Positions 37,277-49,078 of a stretch of 64,000 nt of DNA are shown one piece after another. The notes below the pieces were generated by a model. The model was not told the DNA's origin. It did not search any database and was given only the letters and a program-made list of their open reading frames with translations. A program made the translations under genes and the position numbers. Within the stretch, counting starts at the first letter, position 1. Each line of letters opens with the position of its first letter. The DNA lies in NCBI RefSeq assembly GCF_036373705.1, contig NC_089866.1, positions 28,909,501 to 28,973,500 of the forward strand. The letters run 5' to 3'. Source of the DNA: Amia ocellicauda (lineage: Eukaryota; Chordata; Actinopteri; Amiiformes; Amiidae).

Positions 37277-39993
37277 TTTCTTTCACCATGTTAGGGTGAG
37301 GGGTGAGCGAGAGCGGGCTCTAGAGGGAGCCAGAGCGGTCTGGACTAGGGTTGGCAATACTCGGGGTTTGCTGGCTTCGGCTCTTGAGTGGCCCCCACAG
37401 GTTCAGCTCCAGCTCCTGGCTAGTTCCGGCCAAACCAGGATGGGGTCATTGTATATAACATTATTGCTTTTATTTTAACTTGTGTTGCCTTGCAATATAT
37501 TTGCATAGATGAAAGGACACATCTCAATCAAACGAGATCTGCTTTTGAAGCTTCAGTGTCTTGTTTAGTCTCCTTGGAAACTTTGGTGTCAATGTCTGAT
37601 GTACTAATAGCTGGTGTGAGAACTGATATTATTGTATAACTCCCAAATACACGACAATACCCACGCAATGGCTTGGGGCCCCGAGGGGCTAAGGGGGCCC
37701 CTGGTGCCTAGTAGCAGTGTTAGATTACAAGCTGAATTGTAACTTGCAACAATTGCCTTCTTTTCTCAGTTCAAAACTCATGTTTTGTTAGTACCACCTT
37801 TTATTTGTAATGTAGTGCTTGTGACAGCTCTCTGTTTAGTGATAGGGTAAAGTCTCTACACTGCGATGCGGGAGACCTGGTTATAGAATCCTGCTGTGGC
37901 AATACAATGAATCGTGTGGTGAGAAAAATAAGAGTATTTTACGGCTGAATCCTCATAGCCTAATAAACCCGAAAATACATTAGGCCATTTTTTCACACCA
38001 GTGTGTGCTATTTGTGTTGCAGTATTTAGTATTGTTATGCTAAGAAGTGTGTTTGTATTCAAAGCTCTGAAGTCACACGAATACGACGAAAGTCTGAGCA
38101 TTGACTCAATGGTCAGATTCCTTGCAGAACGACAAAAGTCTGCACGACGTGAACCGCAGCCCATGGAAACAAGCCGACAGAGTGATGCCTGCCAGTTGTA
38201 CAGTTTCTACAGGAAGCCTGATTAGGTACAACCATGTAGCAGGTGTTATCGATACAACGGGCTGATGTTAAAGAGTTGAAAAGGCTACAAGTGTAGTGGG
38301 TAACTGTAGGATTTTGGAATCGGTCTAGGACATTGAGAAGTCTTCAATCGAAAGCAAACGAGACATTAAGTGACCAGGTTTAGTTGATGTAGCTACTGAA
38401 TTCAGTACGCACTGTATCTGTTGTGTGCTATTTATTGGAGCTCTATTGATTTTTACCGCAGCTTAAGTAGTGATTTTCAACAGAAAACTTGTTGATGACA
38501 ATCTTTTGTCAGTGACCTTATTGTTCGTGATCAACAGCTCCTGATGAAAAGTGCGTAGCAAATTGACGGGATACTTTATGCTGCATTTGAGGATTGTTTT
38601 ATAAGGAATAATGTACTATGCGGCTCCGATCATGGTTAAAGCCATGGCAGTCATGTTTTGCTATTTCTGGCACAGAACCTACACACACATCATCACTGCA
38701 GTGACACGTCTGTAAAACTTGAAAACAACAATAACAACACTGAAACGGATTCAGTTAAATATAGTTCTTTAATATATGTATTTGAACCTAAAAAGTGTAT
38801 TTCAAATGCTGCTTTTTAAGTCGGGATTTTAAGTCGGAAACTTTACAACAATGAAACAATTTTGCAATGTATTTTTCACATCCGTCTTTTACATCCTTAT
38901 TTCATTCAGTTTGTGATGTGTATTGATTAATATGATTTAATAACATCTTTATTTTCTATTTGCGTTGCAGCTAGGTGTAGTGTTTGGTTGAACAATCATA
39001 ATCAGAAGACTCCTAGTTTTTCAGAATAGCGGAACAAAGCCCCCAGAAGTCTGCGATTCTGTCACTGTTCTCCGCAACGGCGTTTTCATAGTGCCCTACA
39101 CACCCCATCTGCACGGCTATCTACTTACAAACGGTAATTCAATTCAGCCCCATGACACATTTGAGCCACCTAACTCCGCCAGCTTCAGTCAATGAAAGCC
39201 AGCAACATGAAAAAGTACTACAAGGTAAGAACATGTATTTCGCTCTCCCATTTTCACTTTAGTTCGAGTTCACTGACGATACTCTAGCCCAGACTTGTAA
39301 TGTCAGAGGACTGTGGCAGACACTGGTGAGTGTGCTGACGCTAAAATGGTCATGACAGGTAGAGGTGGAGGGGCCCCTGTACTGAGCTTTGATTGGGGCT
39401 CCAAAATTGACAAGCCCGACCCCAAACAATACCTATGAAGTTTCACACTTTCTTCATTCAAGGAAACTGGACCGAACATGTGGGGGAGTTTCATGGAAGG
39501 GGCAGGGGAGAGAGTGGAGCAGCTCCAAAACCCCAGCTCCGGCTCCAGAACTCCCATGAAGCCGAGCACTACCAGCTCCAGCTCCTCAACGAATAAGACT
39601 GGAACGAGCTCAGGACCCAGGAGCCGGTGCATTGGCCAGCATCCAATAAAGCCTAATTAAAGATATGTTGGGCATGTAGCCCTTTGTGTGGGAGAGTAGG
39701 CATTGAACGTACTCTTAATGTCACAAATCGTAGTGAGTGTAGGCTACAGAAATAAGCATGTCAATGCACTTTAATGGTTGCTTTCGCTGTCACCTCCGTA
39801 AATGCACTTCATATGGTACTTGATCTTGGTACATGTAAGGCAAGTTAGATTGCGCTTAGAAAGCAGCTCTGGCACGCATATTATCATGAAACTCAAACAA
39901 GGAAGCAAGTTGTGAATGTTTCTGTTTTAGGGAATTTGGGGTAAACCTTACTGACAGCGGGAAGCCCATATGAAGAGGCAACGGGTGAAAAGA

Positions 39994-40065
39994 AGGTTCC
40001 ACCGAGATTTGAACTCGGATCACTGGATTCAAAGTCCAAAGTGCTAACCATTAAACCACGGAACC
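39994..40065 (-). tRNA. tRNA-Gln (TTG), copy 7, D-arm variant
   Basis: Carries the same box A change as copy 6, 3717 bp upstream, so the variant was duplicated with its unit. Confidence 0.88.
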
Positions 40066-40751
40066 ATTCTGTTTCACAATTCACGATGAGATCTCTCAAC
40101 AATTCGTTTTTAAACCATGTCTGTAAAATTTAAACGGAATTCCCTTATAATAGCGTTTGAAATATTTATGAATGTTGGGAAAGAAACAGAAAAGGGCTCA
40201 ATTATGAGTGCAAATGAGTGTTCTACACGTGAATGGATTTGTGTCAAACATAGTGATTCTTAATTCTATTCGACAAAATTGATACAGTCGTGAACAAAGA
40301 TTGAAGTGAATTTGTTCAAAATCTCAATTTCAGCAGCTCCTCTAATCCATAAAGCATTGAAATGATGAAGCTGTTCATGATTTAATCAATAAAGACACGT
40401 ATTTACACCAAACTATATTCGATTATTGATTAATGAATTAATATATTAACACGTTTCCTTTTTCCTTGGGCCTGAAAGTCAGAGTCGAGAGTGCGCCGTT
40501 ACCCAATGGGAGCTGTGAAATGCATGTTGTAAAATGCTACGAGTGTTGGACGGGTTCGCTGTATATAGACTCGGTGTTGTGTCATAAATGAGATCATTAG
40601 AATGGACTTTGTCAAAACCAAGAGGAAAACAAAACAGGTGTAGTATTTGGAGTTGAATCACATGGCTGAAAAATATCCCATTTGTTGGTATGGGACGAAT
40701 GAATTGCATGTTTGTGTGCTCAAGGATGGCAGTGCTGTTGTTTTTGTTGCA

Positions 40752-40823
40752 TTCCCTAACCGGGAATTCGGACCTATGTCGTGGCAATGCGAGTGCCGAA
40801 TCCTAACCACTAGACCACTAGAA
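40752..40823 (-). pseudogene. tRNA-Glu-derived relic, copy 13
   Basis: Identical to copy 12, including the private change. Confidence 0.84.
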
Positions 40824-40947
40824 CGTGCCTATACCCTGTCCTGGAGACCACAATACAATCCTTGAATTTCTCAGGGTGTTCATTTGCTGTGGGCACAGTG
40901 CTTCTGGTGCTGAAATAACACTGACCAGGGGAAAATTGCATAAGATT

Positions 40948-40993
40948 AGGTTCCACCGAGATTTGAACTCGGATCGCTGGCATCAGAGTCCAG
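40948..40993 (-). pseudogene. Truncated tRNA-Gln (CTG), copy 10
   Basis: Truncated, in unit 17. Confidence 0.9.
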
Positions 40994-43710
40994 TTTCTTT
41001 CACCATGTTAGGGTGAGGGGTGAGCGAGAGCGGGCTCTAGAGGGAGCCAGAGCGGTCTGGACTAGGGTTGGCAATACTCGGGGTTTGCTGGCTTCGGCTC
41101 TTGAGTGGCCCCCACAGGTTCAGCTCCAGCTCCTGGCTAGTTCCGGCCAAACCAGGATGGGGTCATTGTATATAACATTATTGCTTTTATTTTAACTTGT
41201 GTTGCCTTGCAATATATTTGCATAGATGAAAGGACACATCTCAATCAAACGAGATCTGCTTTTGAAGCTTCAGTGTCTTGTTTAGTCTCCTTGGAAACTT
41301 TGGTGTCAATGTCTGATGTACTAATAGCTGGTGTGAGAACTGATATTATTGTATAACTCCCAAATACACGACAATACCCACGCAATGGCTTGGGGCCCCG
41401 AGGGGCTAAGGGGGCCCCTGGTGCCTAGTAGCAGTGTTAGATTACAAGCTGAATTGTAACTTGCAACAATTGCCTTCTTTTCTCAGTTCAAAACTCATGT
41501 TTTGTTAGTACCACCTTTTATTTGTAATGTAGTGCTTGTGACAGCTCTCTGTTTAGTGATAGGGTAAAGTCTCTACACTGCGATGCGGGAGACCTGGTTA
41601 TAGAATCCTGCTGTGGCAATACAATGAATCGTGTGGTGAGAAAAATAAGAGTATTTTACGGCTGAATCCTCATAGCCTAATAAACCCGAAAATACATTAG
41701 GCCATTTTTTCACACCAGTGTGTGCTATTTGTGTTGCAGTATTTAGTATTGTTATGCTAAGAAGTGTGTTTGTATTCAAAGCTCTGAAGTCACACGAATA
41801 CGACGAAAGTCTGAGCATTGACTCAATGGTCAGATTCCTTGCAGAACGACAAAAGTCTGCACGACGTGAACCGCAGCCCATGGAAACAAGCCGACAGAGT
41901 GATGCCTGCCAGTTGTACAGTTTCTACAGGAAGCCTGATTAGGTACAACCATGTAGCAGGTGTTATCGATACAACGGGCTGATGTTAAAGAGTTGAAAAG
42001 GCTACAAGTGTAGTGGGTAACTGTAGGATTTTGGAATCGGTCTAGGACATTGAGAAGTCTTCAATCGAAAGCAAACGAGACATTAAGTGACCAGGTTTAG
42101 TTGATGTAGCTACTGAATTCAGTACGCACTGTATCTGTTGTGTGCTATTTATTGGAGCTCTATTGATTTTTACCGCAGCTTAAGTAGTGATTTTCAACAG
42201 AAAACTTGTTGATGACAATCTTTTGTCAGTGACCTTATTGTTCGTGATCAACAGCTCCTGATGAAAAGTGCGTAGCAAATTGACGGGATACTTTATGCTG
42301 CATTTGAGGATTGTTTTATAAGGAATAATGTACTATGCGACTCCGATCATGGTTAAAGCCATGGCAGTCATGTTTTGCTATTTCTGGCACAGAACCTACA
42401 CACACATCATCACTGCAGTGACACGTCTGTAAAACTTGAAAACAACAATAACAACACTGAAACGGATTCAGTTAAATATAGTTCTTTAATATATGTATTT
42501 GAACCTAAAAAGTGTATTTCAAATGCTGCTTTTTAAGTCGGGATTTTAAGTCGGAAACTTTACAACAATGAAACAATTTTGCAATGTATTTTTCACATCC
42601 GTCTTTTACATCCTTATTTCATTCAGTTTGTGATGTGTATTGATTAATATGATTTAATAACATCTTTATTTTCTATTTGCGTTGCAGCTAGGTGTAGTGT
42701 TTGGTTGAACAATCATAATCAGAAGACTCCTAGTTTTTCAGAATAGCGGAACAAAGCCCCCAGAAGTCTGCGATTCTGTCACTGTTCTCCGCAACGCCGT
42801 TTTCATAGTGCCCTACACACCCCATCTGCACGGCTATCTACTTACAAACGGTAATTCAATTCAGCCCCATGACACATTTGAGCCACCTAACTCCGCCAGC
42901 TTCAGTCAATGAAAGCCAGCAACATGAAAAAGTACTACAAGGTAAGAACATGTATTTCGCTCTCCCATTTTCACTTTAGTTCGAGTTCACTGACGATACG
43001 CTAGCCCAGACTTGTAATGTCAGAGGACTGTGGCAGACACTGGTGAGTGTGCTGACGCTAAAATGGTCATGACAGGTAGAGGTGGAGGGGCCCCTGTACT
43101 GAGCTTTGATTGGGGCTCCAAAATTGACAAGCCCGACCCCAAACAATACCTATGAAGTTTCACACTTTCTTCATTCAAGGAAACTGGACCGAACATGTGG
43201 GGGAGTTTCATGGAAGGGGCAGGGGAGAGAGTGGAGCAGCTCCAAAACCCCAGCTCCGGCTCCAGAACTCCCATGAAGCCGAGCACTACCAGCTCCAGCT
43301 CCTCAACGAATAAGACTGGAACGAGCTCAGGACCCAGGAGCCGGTGCATTGGCCAGCATCCAATAAAGCCTAATTAAAGATATGTTGGGCATGTAGCCCT
43401 TTGTGTGGGAGAGTAGGCATTGAACGTACTCTTAATGTCACAAATCGTAGTGAGTGTAGGCTACAGAAATAAGCATGTCAATGCACTTTAATGGTTGCTT
43501 TCGCTGTCACCTCCGTAAATGCACTTCATATGGTACTTGATCTTGGTACATGTAAGGCAAGTTAGATTGCGCTTAGAAAGCAGCTCTGGTACGCATATTA
43601 TCATGAAACTCAAACAAGGAAGCAAGTTGTGAATGTTTCTGTTTTAGGGAATTTGGGGTAAACCTTACTGACAGCGGGAAGCCCATATGAAGAGGCAACG
43701 GGTGAAAAGA

Positions 43711-43782
43711 AGGTTCCACCGAGATTTGAACTCGGATCACTGGATTCAAAGTCCAAAGTGCTAACCATTACACCACGGAACC
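43711..43782 (-). tRNA. tRNA-Gln (TTG), copy 8
   Basis: Intact, without the D-arm change of copies 6 and 7. TTTT terminator present. Confidence 0.95.
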
Positions 43783-43846
43783 ATTCTGTTTCACAGTTCA
43801 CGATGAGATCTCTCAACAATTCGTTTTTAAACCATGTCTGTAAAAT

Positions 43847-45116
43847 TTAAACGGAATTCCCTTATAATAGCGTTTGAAATATTTATGAATGTTGGGAAAG
43901 AAACAGAAAAGGGCTCAATTATGAGTGCAAATGAGTGTTCTACACGTGAATGGATTTGTGTCAAACATAGTGATTCTTAATTCTATTCGACAAAATTGAT
44001 ACAGTCGTGAACAAAGATTGAAGTGAATTTGTTCAAAATCTCAATTTCAGCAGCTCCTCTAATCCATAAAGCATTGAAATGATGAAGCTGTTCATGATTT
44101 AATCAATAAAGACACGTATTTACACCAAACCATATTCGATTATTGATTAATGAATTAATATATTAACACGTTTCCTTTTTCCTTGGGCCTGAAAGTCAGA
44201 GTCGAGAGTGCGCCGTTACCCAATGGGAGCTGTGAAATGCATGTTGTAAAATGCTACGAGTGTTGGACGGGCAGTTTGTTTCACCATGTTAGGGTGAGGG
44301 GTGAGCGAGAGCGGGCTCTAGAGGGAGCCAGAGCGGTCTGGACTAGGGTTGGCAATACTCGGGGTTTGCTGGCTCCGGCTCTGGAGTGGCCCCCACAGGT
44401 TCAGCTCCAGCTCCTGGCTAGTTCCGGCCAAACCAGGATGGGGTCATTGTATATAACATTATTGCTTTTATTTTAACTTGTGTTGCCTTGCAATATATTT
44501 GCATATATGAAAGGACACATCTCAATCAGACGAGATCTGCTTTTGAAGCTTCAGTGTCTTGTTTAGTCTCCTTGGAAACTTTGGTGTCAATGTCTGATGT
44601 ACTAATAGCTGGTGTGAGAACTGATATTATTGCATAACTCCCAAATACACGACAATACCCACGCAATGGCTTGGGGCCCCGAGGGGCTAAGGGGGCCCCT
44701 GATGCCTAGTAGCAGTGTTAGATTACAAGCTGAATTGTAACTTGCAACAATTTCCTTCTTTTCTCAGTTCAAAACTCATGTTTTCTTAGTACCACCTTTT
44801 ATTTGTAATGTAGTGCTTGTGACAGCTCTTTGCTTAGTGGTAGGGTAAAGTCTCTACACTGCGATGCGGGAGACCTGGTTATAGAATCCTGCTGTGGCAA
44901 TACAATGAATCGTGTGGTGAGAAAAATAAGAGTATTTTACGGCTGAATCCTCATAGCCTAATAAACCCGAAAATACATTAGGGCATTTTTTCACACCAGT
45001 GTGTGCTATTTGTGTTGCAGTATTTAGTATTGTTATGCTAAGAAGTGTGTTTGTATTCAAAGCTCTGAAGTCACACGAATACGACGAAAGTCTGAGCATT
45101 GACTCAATGGTCAGAT
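43847..45116 (+). repeat. Array unit 18, 1270-bp fragment with no tRNA
   Basis: It has the leader-to-AGCTCC junction at about 44271, then spacer, and ends at the spacer-to-leader junction. From about 44280 it matches 25480 onward at offset 18800. Confidence 0.85.
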
Positions 45117-45569
45117 TTGCATTTCACGATGACATCTCTAAACAATTCGTTTTTAAACCATGTCTGTAAATCTTTAACAGTATTCCTTTATAATAGCGTT
45201 TGAAATATTTATGAATGTTGGGAAAGAAACAGAAAAGGGCTCAATTATGAGTGCAAATGAGTGTTCTACACGTGAATGGATTTGTGTCAAACATAGTGAT
45301 TCTTAATTGTATTCGACAAAATTGATACAGTCGTGAACAAAGATTGAAGTGAATTTGTTCAAAATCTCCATTTCAGCAGCTCCTCTAATCCATATAGCAT
45401 TGAAATGATGAAGCTGTACATGATTTAATCAATAAAGACACGTATTTACACCTACCCATATTCGATTATTGATTAATGAATTAATATATTAACACGTTTC
45501 CTTATTCCTTGGGCCTGAAAGTCAGAGTCGAGAGTGCGCCGTTACCCAATGGGAGCTGTGAAATGCATG
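45117..45569 (+). repeat. Array unit 19, 453-bp leader fragment
   Basis: Copy of 26317-26769 at offset 18800. Confidence 0.85.
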
Positions 45570-46843
45570 TTTCCTTCTTTTCTCAGTTCAAAACTCATGT
45601 TTTGTTAGTACCACCTTTTATTTGTAATGTAGTGCTTGTGACAGCTCTCTGTTTAGTGATAGGGTAAAGTCTCTACACTGCGATGCGGGAGACCTGGTTA
45701 TAGAATCCTGCTGTGGCAATACAATGAATCGTGTGGTGAGTAAAATAAGAGTATTTTACGGCTGAATCCTCATAGCCTAATAAACCCGAAAATACATTAG
45801 GGCATTTTTTCACACCAGTGTGTGCTATTTGTGTTGCAGTATTTAGTATTGTTATGCTAAGACGTGTGTTTGTATTCAAAGCTCTGAAGTCACACGAATA
45901 CGACGAAAGTCTGAGCATTGACTCAATGGTCAGATTCCTTGCAGAACGACAAAAGTCTGCACGACGTGAACCGCAGCCCATGGAAACAAGCCGACAGAGT
46001 GATGCCTGCCAGTTGTACAGTTTCTACAGGAAGCCTGATTAGGTACAACCATGTAGCAGGTGTTATCGATACAACGGGCTGACGTTAAAGAGTTGAAAAG
46101 GCTACAAGTGTAGTGGGTAACTGTAGGATTTTGGAATCGGTGTAGGACATTGAGAAGTCTTCAATCGAAATAAAACGAGACATTAAGTGACCAGGTTTAG
46201 TTGATGTAGCTACTGAATTCAGTACGCACTGTATCTGTTGTGTGCTATTTATTGGAGCTCTATTGATTTTTACCGCAGCTTAAGTAGTGATTTCCAACAG
46301 AAAACTTGTTGATGACAATCTTTTGTCAGTGACCTTATTGTTCGTGATCAACAGCTCCTGATGAAAAGTGCGTAGCAAATTGACGGGATACTTTATGCTG
46401 CATTTGAGGATTGTTTTATAAGGAATAATGTACATTGCGGCTCCGATCATGGTTAAAGCCATGGCAGTCATGTTTTGCTATTTCTGGCACAAAACCTACA
46501 CACACATCATCACTGCAGTGACACGTCAGTAAAACTTGAAAACAACAATAACAACACTGAAACGGATTCAGTTAAATATAGTGCTTTAAAATATGTATTT
46601 GAAACTAAAAAGTGTATTTCAAATGCTGCTTTTTAAGTCGGGATTTTAAGTCGGAAACTTTACAACAATGAAACAATTTTGCAATGTATTTTTCACATCC
46701 GTCTTTTACATCCTTATTTCATTCAGTTTGTGATGTGTATTGATTAATATGATTTAATAACATCTTTATTTTCTATTTGCGTTGTAGCTAGGTGTAGTGT
46801 TTGGTTGAACAATCATAATCAGAAGACTCCTAGTTTTTCAGAA
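45570..46843 (+). repeat. Array unit 20, 1274-bp spacer fragment
   Basis: Copy of 26770-28043 at offset 18800. Confidence 0.85.
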
Positions 46844-47074
46844 TGCATGTTGTAAAATGCTACGAGTGTTGGACGGGTTCGCTGTATATAGACTCGGTGT
46901 TGTGTCATAAATGAGATCATTTGAATGGACTTTGTCAAAACCAAGAGGAAAACAAAACAGGTGTAGTATTTGGAGTTGAATCACATGGCTGAAAAATATC
47001 CCATTTGTTGGTATGGGACGAATGAATTGCATGTTTGTGTGCTCAAGGATGGCAGTGCTGTTGTTTTTGTTGCA

Positions 47075-47146
47075 TTCCCTAACCGGGAATTCGGACCCAT
47101 GTCGTGGCAATGCGAGTGCCGAATCCTAACCACTAGACCACTAGAA
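47075..47146 (-). pseudogene. tRNA-Glu-derived relic, copy 14
   Basis: As copy 10, offset 18800. Confidence 0.84.
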
Positions 47147-47270
47147 GGTGCCTAGACCCTGTCCTGGAGACCACAATACAATCCTTGAATTTCTCAGGGT
47201 GTTCATTTGCTGTGGGCACAGTGCTTCTGGTGCTGAAATAACATTGACCAGGGGAAAATTGCATAAGATT

Positions 47271-47316
47271 AGGTTCCACCGAGATTTGAACTCGGATCGC
47301 TGGCATCAGAGTCCAG
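47271..47316 (-). pseudogene. Truncated tRNA-Gln (CTG), copy 11
   Basis: Truncated, tttgtttcacc form (third member of the copy 3/7/11 set). Confidence 0.9.
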
Positions 47317-48836
47317 TTTGTTTCACCATGTTAGGGTGAGGGGTGAGCGAGAGCGGGCTCTAGAGGAAGCCAGAGCGGTCCGGACTAGGGTTGGCAATAC
47401 TCGGGGTTTGCTGGCTCCGGCTCTGGAGTGGCCCCCACAGGTTCAGCTCCAGCTCCTGGCTAGTTCCAGCCAAACCAGGATGGGGTCATTGTATATAACA
47501 TTATTGCTTTTATTTTAACTTGTGTTGCCTTGCAATATATTTGCATAGATGAAAGGACACATCTCAATCAGACGAGATCTGCTTTTGAAGCTTCAGTGTC
47601 TTGTTTAGTCTCCTTGGAAACTTTGGTGTCAATGTCTGATGTACTAATAGCTGGTGTGAGAACTGATATTATTGTATAACTCCCAAATACACGACAATAC
47701 CCACGCAATGGCTTGGGGCCCCGAGGGGCTAAGGGGGCCACTGATGCCTAGTAGCAGTTTTAAATTACAAGCTGAATTGTAACTTGCAACAATTTCCTTC
47801 TTTTCTCAGTTCAAAACTCATGTTTTGTTAGTACCACCTTTTATTTGTAATGTAGTGCTTGTGACAGCTCTCTGTTTAGTGATAGGGTAAAGTCTCTACA
47901 CTGCGATGCGGGAGACCTGGTTATAGAATCCTGCTGTGGCAATACAATGAATCGTGTGGTGAGAAAAATAAGAGTATTTTACGGCTGAATCCTCATAGCC
48001 TAATAAACCCGAAAATACATTAGGGCATTTTTTCACACCAGTGTGTGCTATTTGTGTTGCAGTATTTAGTATTGTTATGCTAAGAAGTGTGTTTGTATTC
48101 AAAGCTCTGAAGTCACACGAATACGACGAAAGTCTGAGCATTGACTCAATGGTCAGATTTGCATTTCACGATGACATCTCTAAACAATTCGTTTTTAAAC
48201 CATGTCTGTAAATCTTTAACAGTATTCCTTTATAATAGCGTTTGAAATATTTATGAATGTTGGGAAAGAAACAGAAAAGGGCTCAATTATGAGTGCAAAT
48301 GAGTGTTCTACACGTGAATGGATTTGTGTCAAACATAGTGATTCTTAATTGTATTCGACAAAATTGATACAGTCGTGAACAAAGATTGAAGTGAATTTGT
48401 TCTAAATCTCCATTTCAGCAGCTCCTCTAATCCATAAAGCATTGAAATGATGAAGCTGTTCATGATTTAATCAATAAAGACACGTATATACACCTACCCA
48501 TATTCGATTATTGATTAATGAATTAATATATTAACACGTTTCCTTTTTCCTTGGGCCTGAAAGTCAGAGTCGAGAGTGCGCCGTTACCCAATGGGAGCTG
48601 TGAAATGCATGTTGTAAAATGCTACGAGTGTTGGACGGGTTCACTGTAAATAGACTCGGTGTTGTGTCATAAATGAGATCATTAGAATGGACTTTGTCAA
48701 AACCAAGAGGAAAACAAAACAGGTGTAGTATTTGGAGTTGAATCACATGGCTGAAAAATATCCCATTTGTTGGTATGGGACGAATGAATTGCATGTTTGT
48801 GTGCTCAAGCATGCCAGTGCTGTTGTTTTTGTTGCA

Positions 48837-48908
48837 TTCCCTAACCAGGAATTCGGACCCATGTCGTGGCAATGCGAGTGCCGAATCCTAACCACTAGAC
48901 CACTAGAA
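48837..48908 (-). pseudogene. tRNA-Glu-derived relic, copy 15
   Basis: CAGGAATTC form, as copy 11 (offset 18800). Confidence 0.84.
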
Positions 48909-49032
48909 GGTGCCTAGACCCTGTCCTGGAGACCACAATACAATCCTTGAATTTCTCAGGGTGTTGATTTGCTGTGGGCACAGTGCTTCTGGTGCTGAAA
49001 TAACATTGACCAGGGGAAAATTGCATAAGATT

Positions 49033-49078
49033 AGGTTCCACCGAGATTTGAACTCGGATCGCTGGCATCAGAGTCCAG
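49033..49078 (-). pseudogene. Truncated tRNA-Gln (CTG), copy 12
   Basis: Truncated, tttctttcacc form. Confidence 0.9.

Larger units (their letters stand above)
36413..40129 (+). repeat. Array unit 16, full 3717-bp monomer
   Basis: Shares private variants with the next unit (ggacctatg in the tRNA-Glu-like relic; caattgccttc in the spacer), pointing to a recent duplication. Its own terminal tRNA-Gln(UUG) carries the ttaaacc variant, also found in the terminal tRNA of unit 15. Confidence 0.9.
40130..43846 (+). repeat. Array unit 17, full 3717-bp monomer
   Basis: Near-identical to unit 16. Its tRNA-Gln(UUG) has the normal ttacacc sequence. Confidence 0.9.
46844..48158 (+). repeat. Array unit 21, 1315-bp fragment
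   Basis: Copy of 28044-29358 at offset 18800. Confidence 0.85.
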
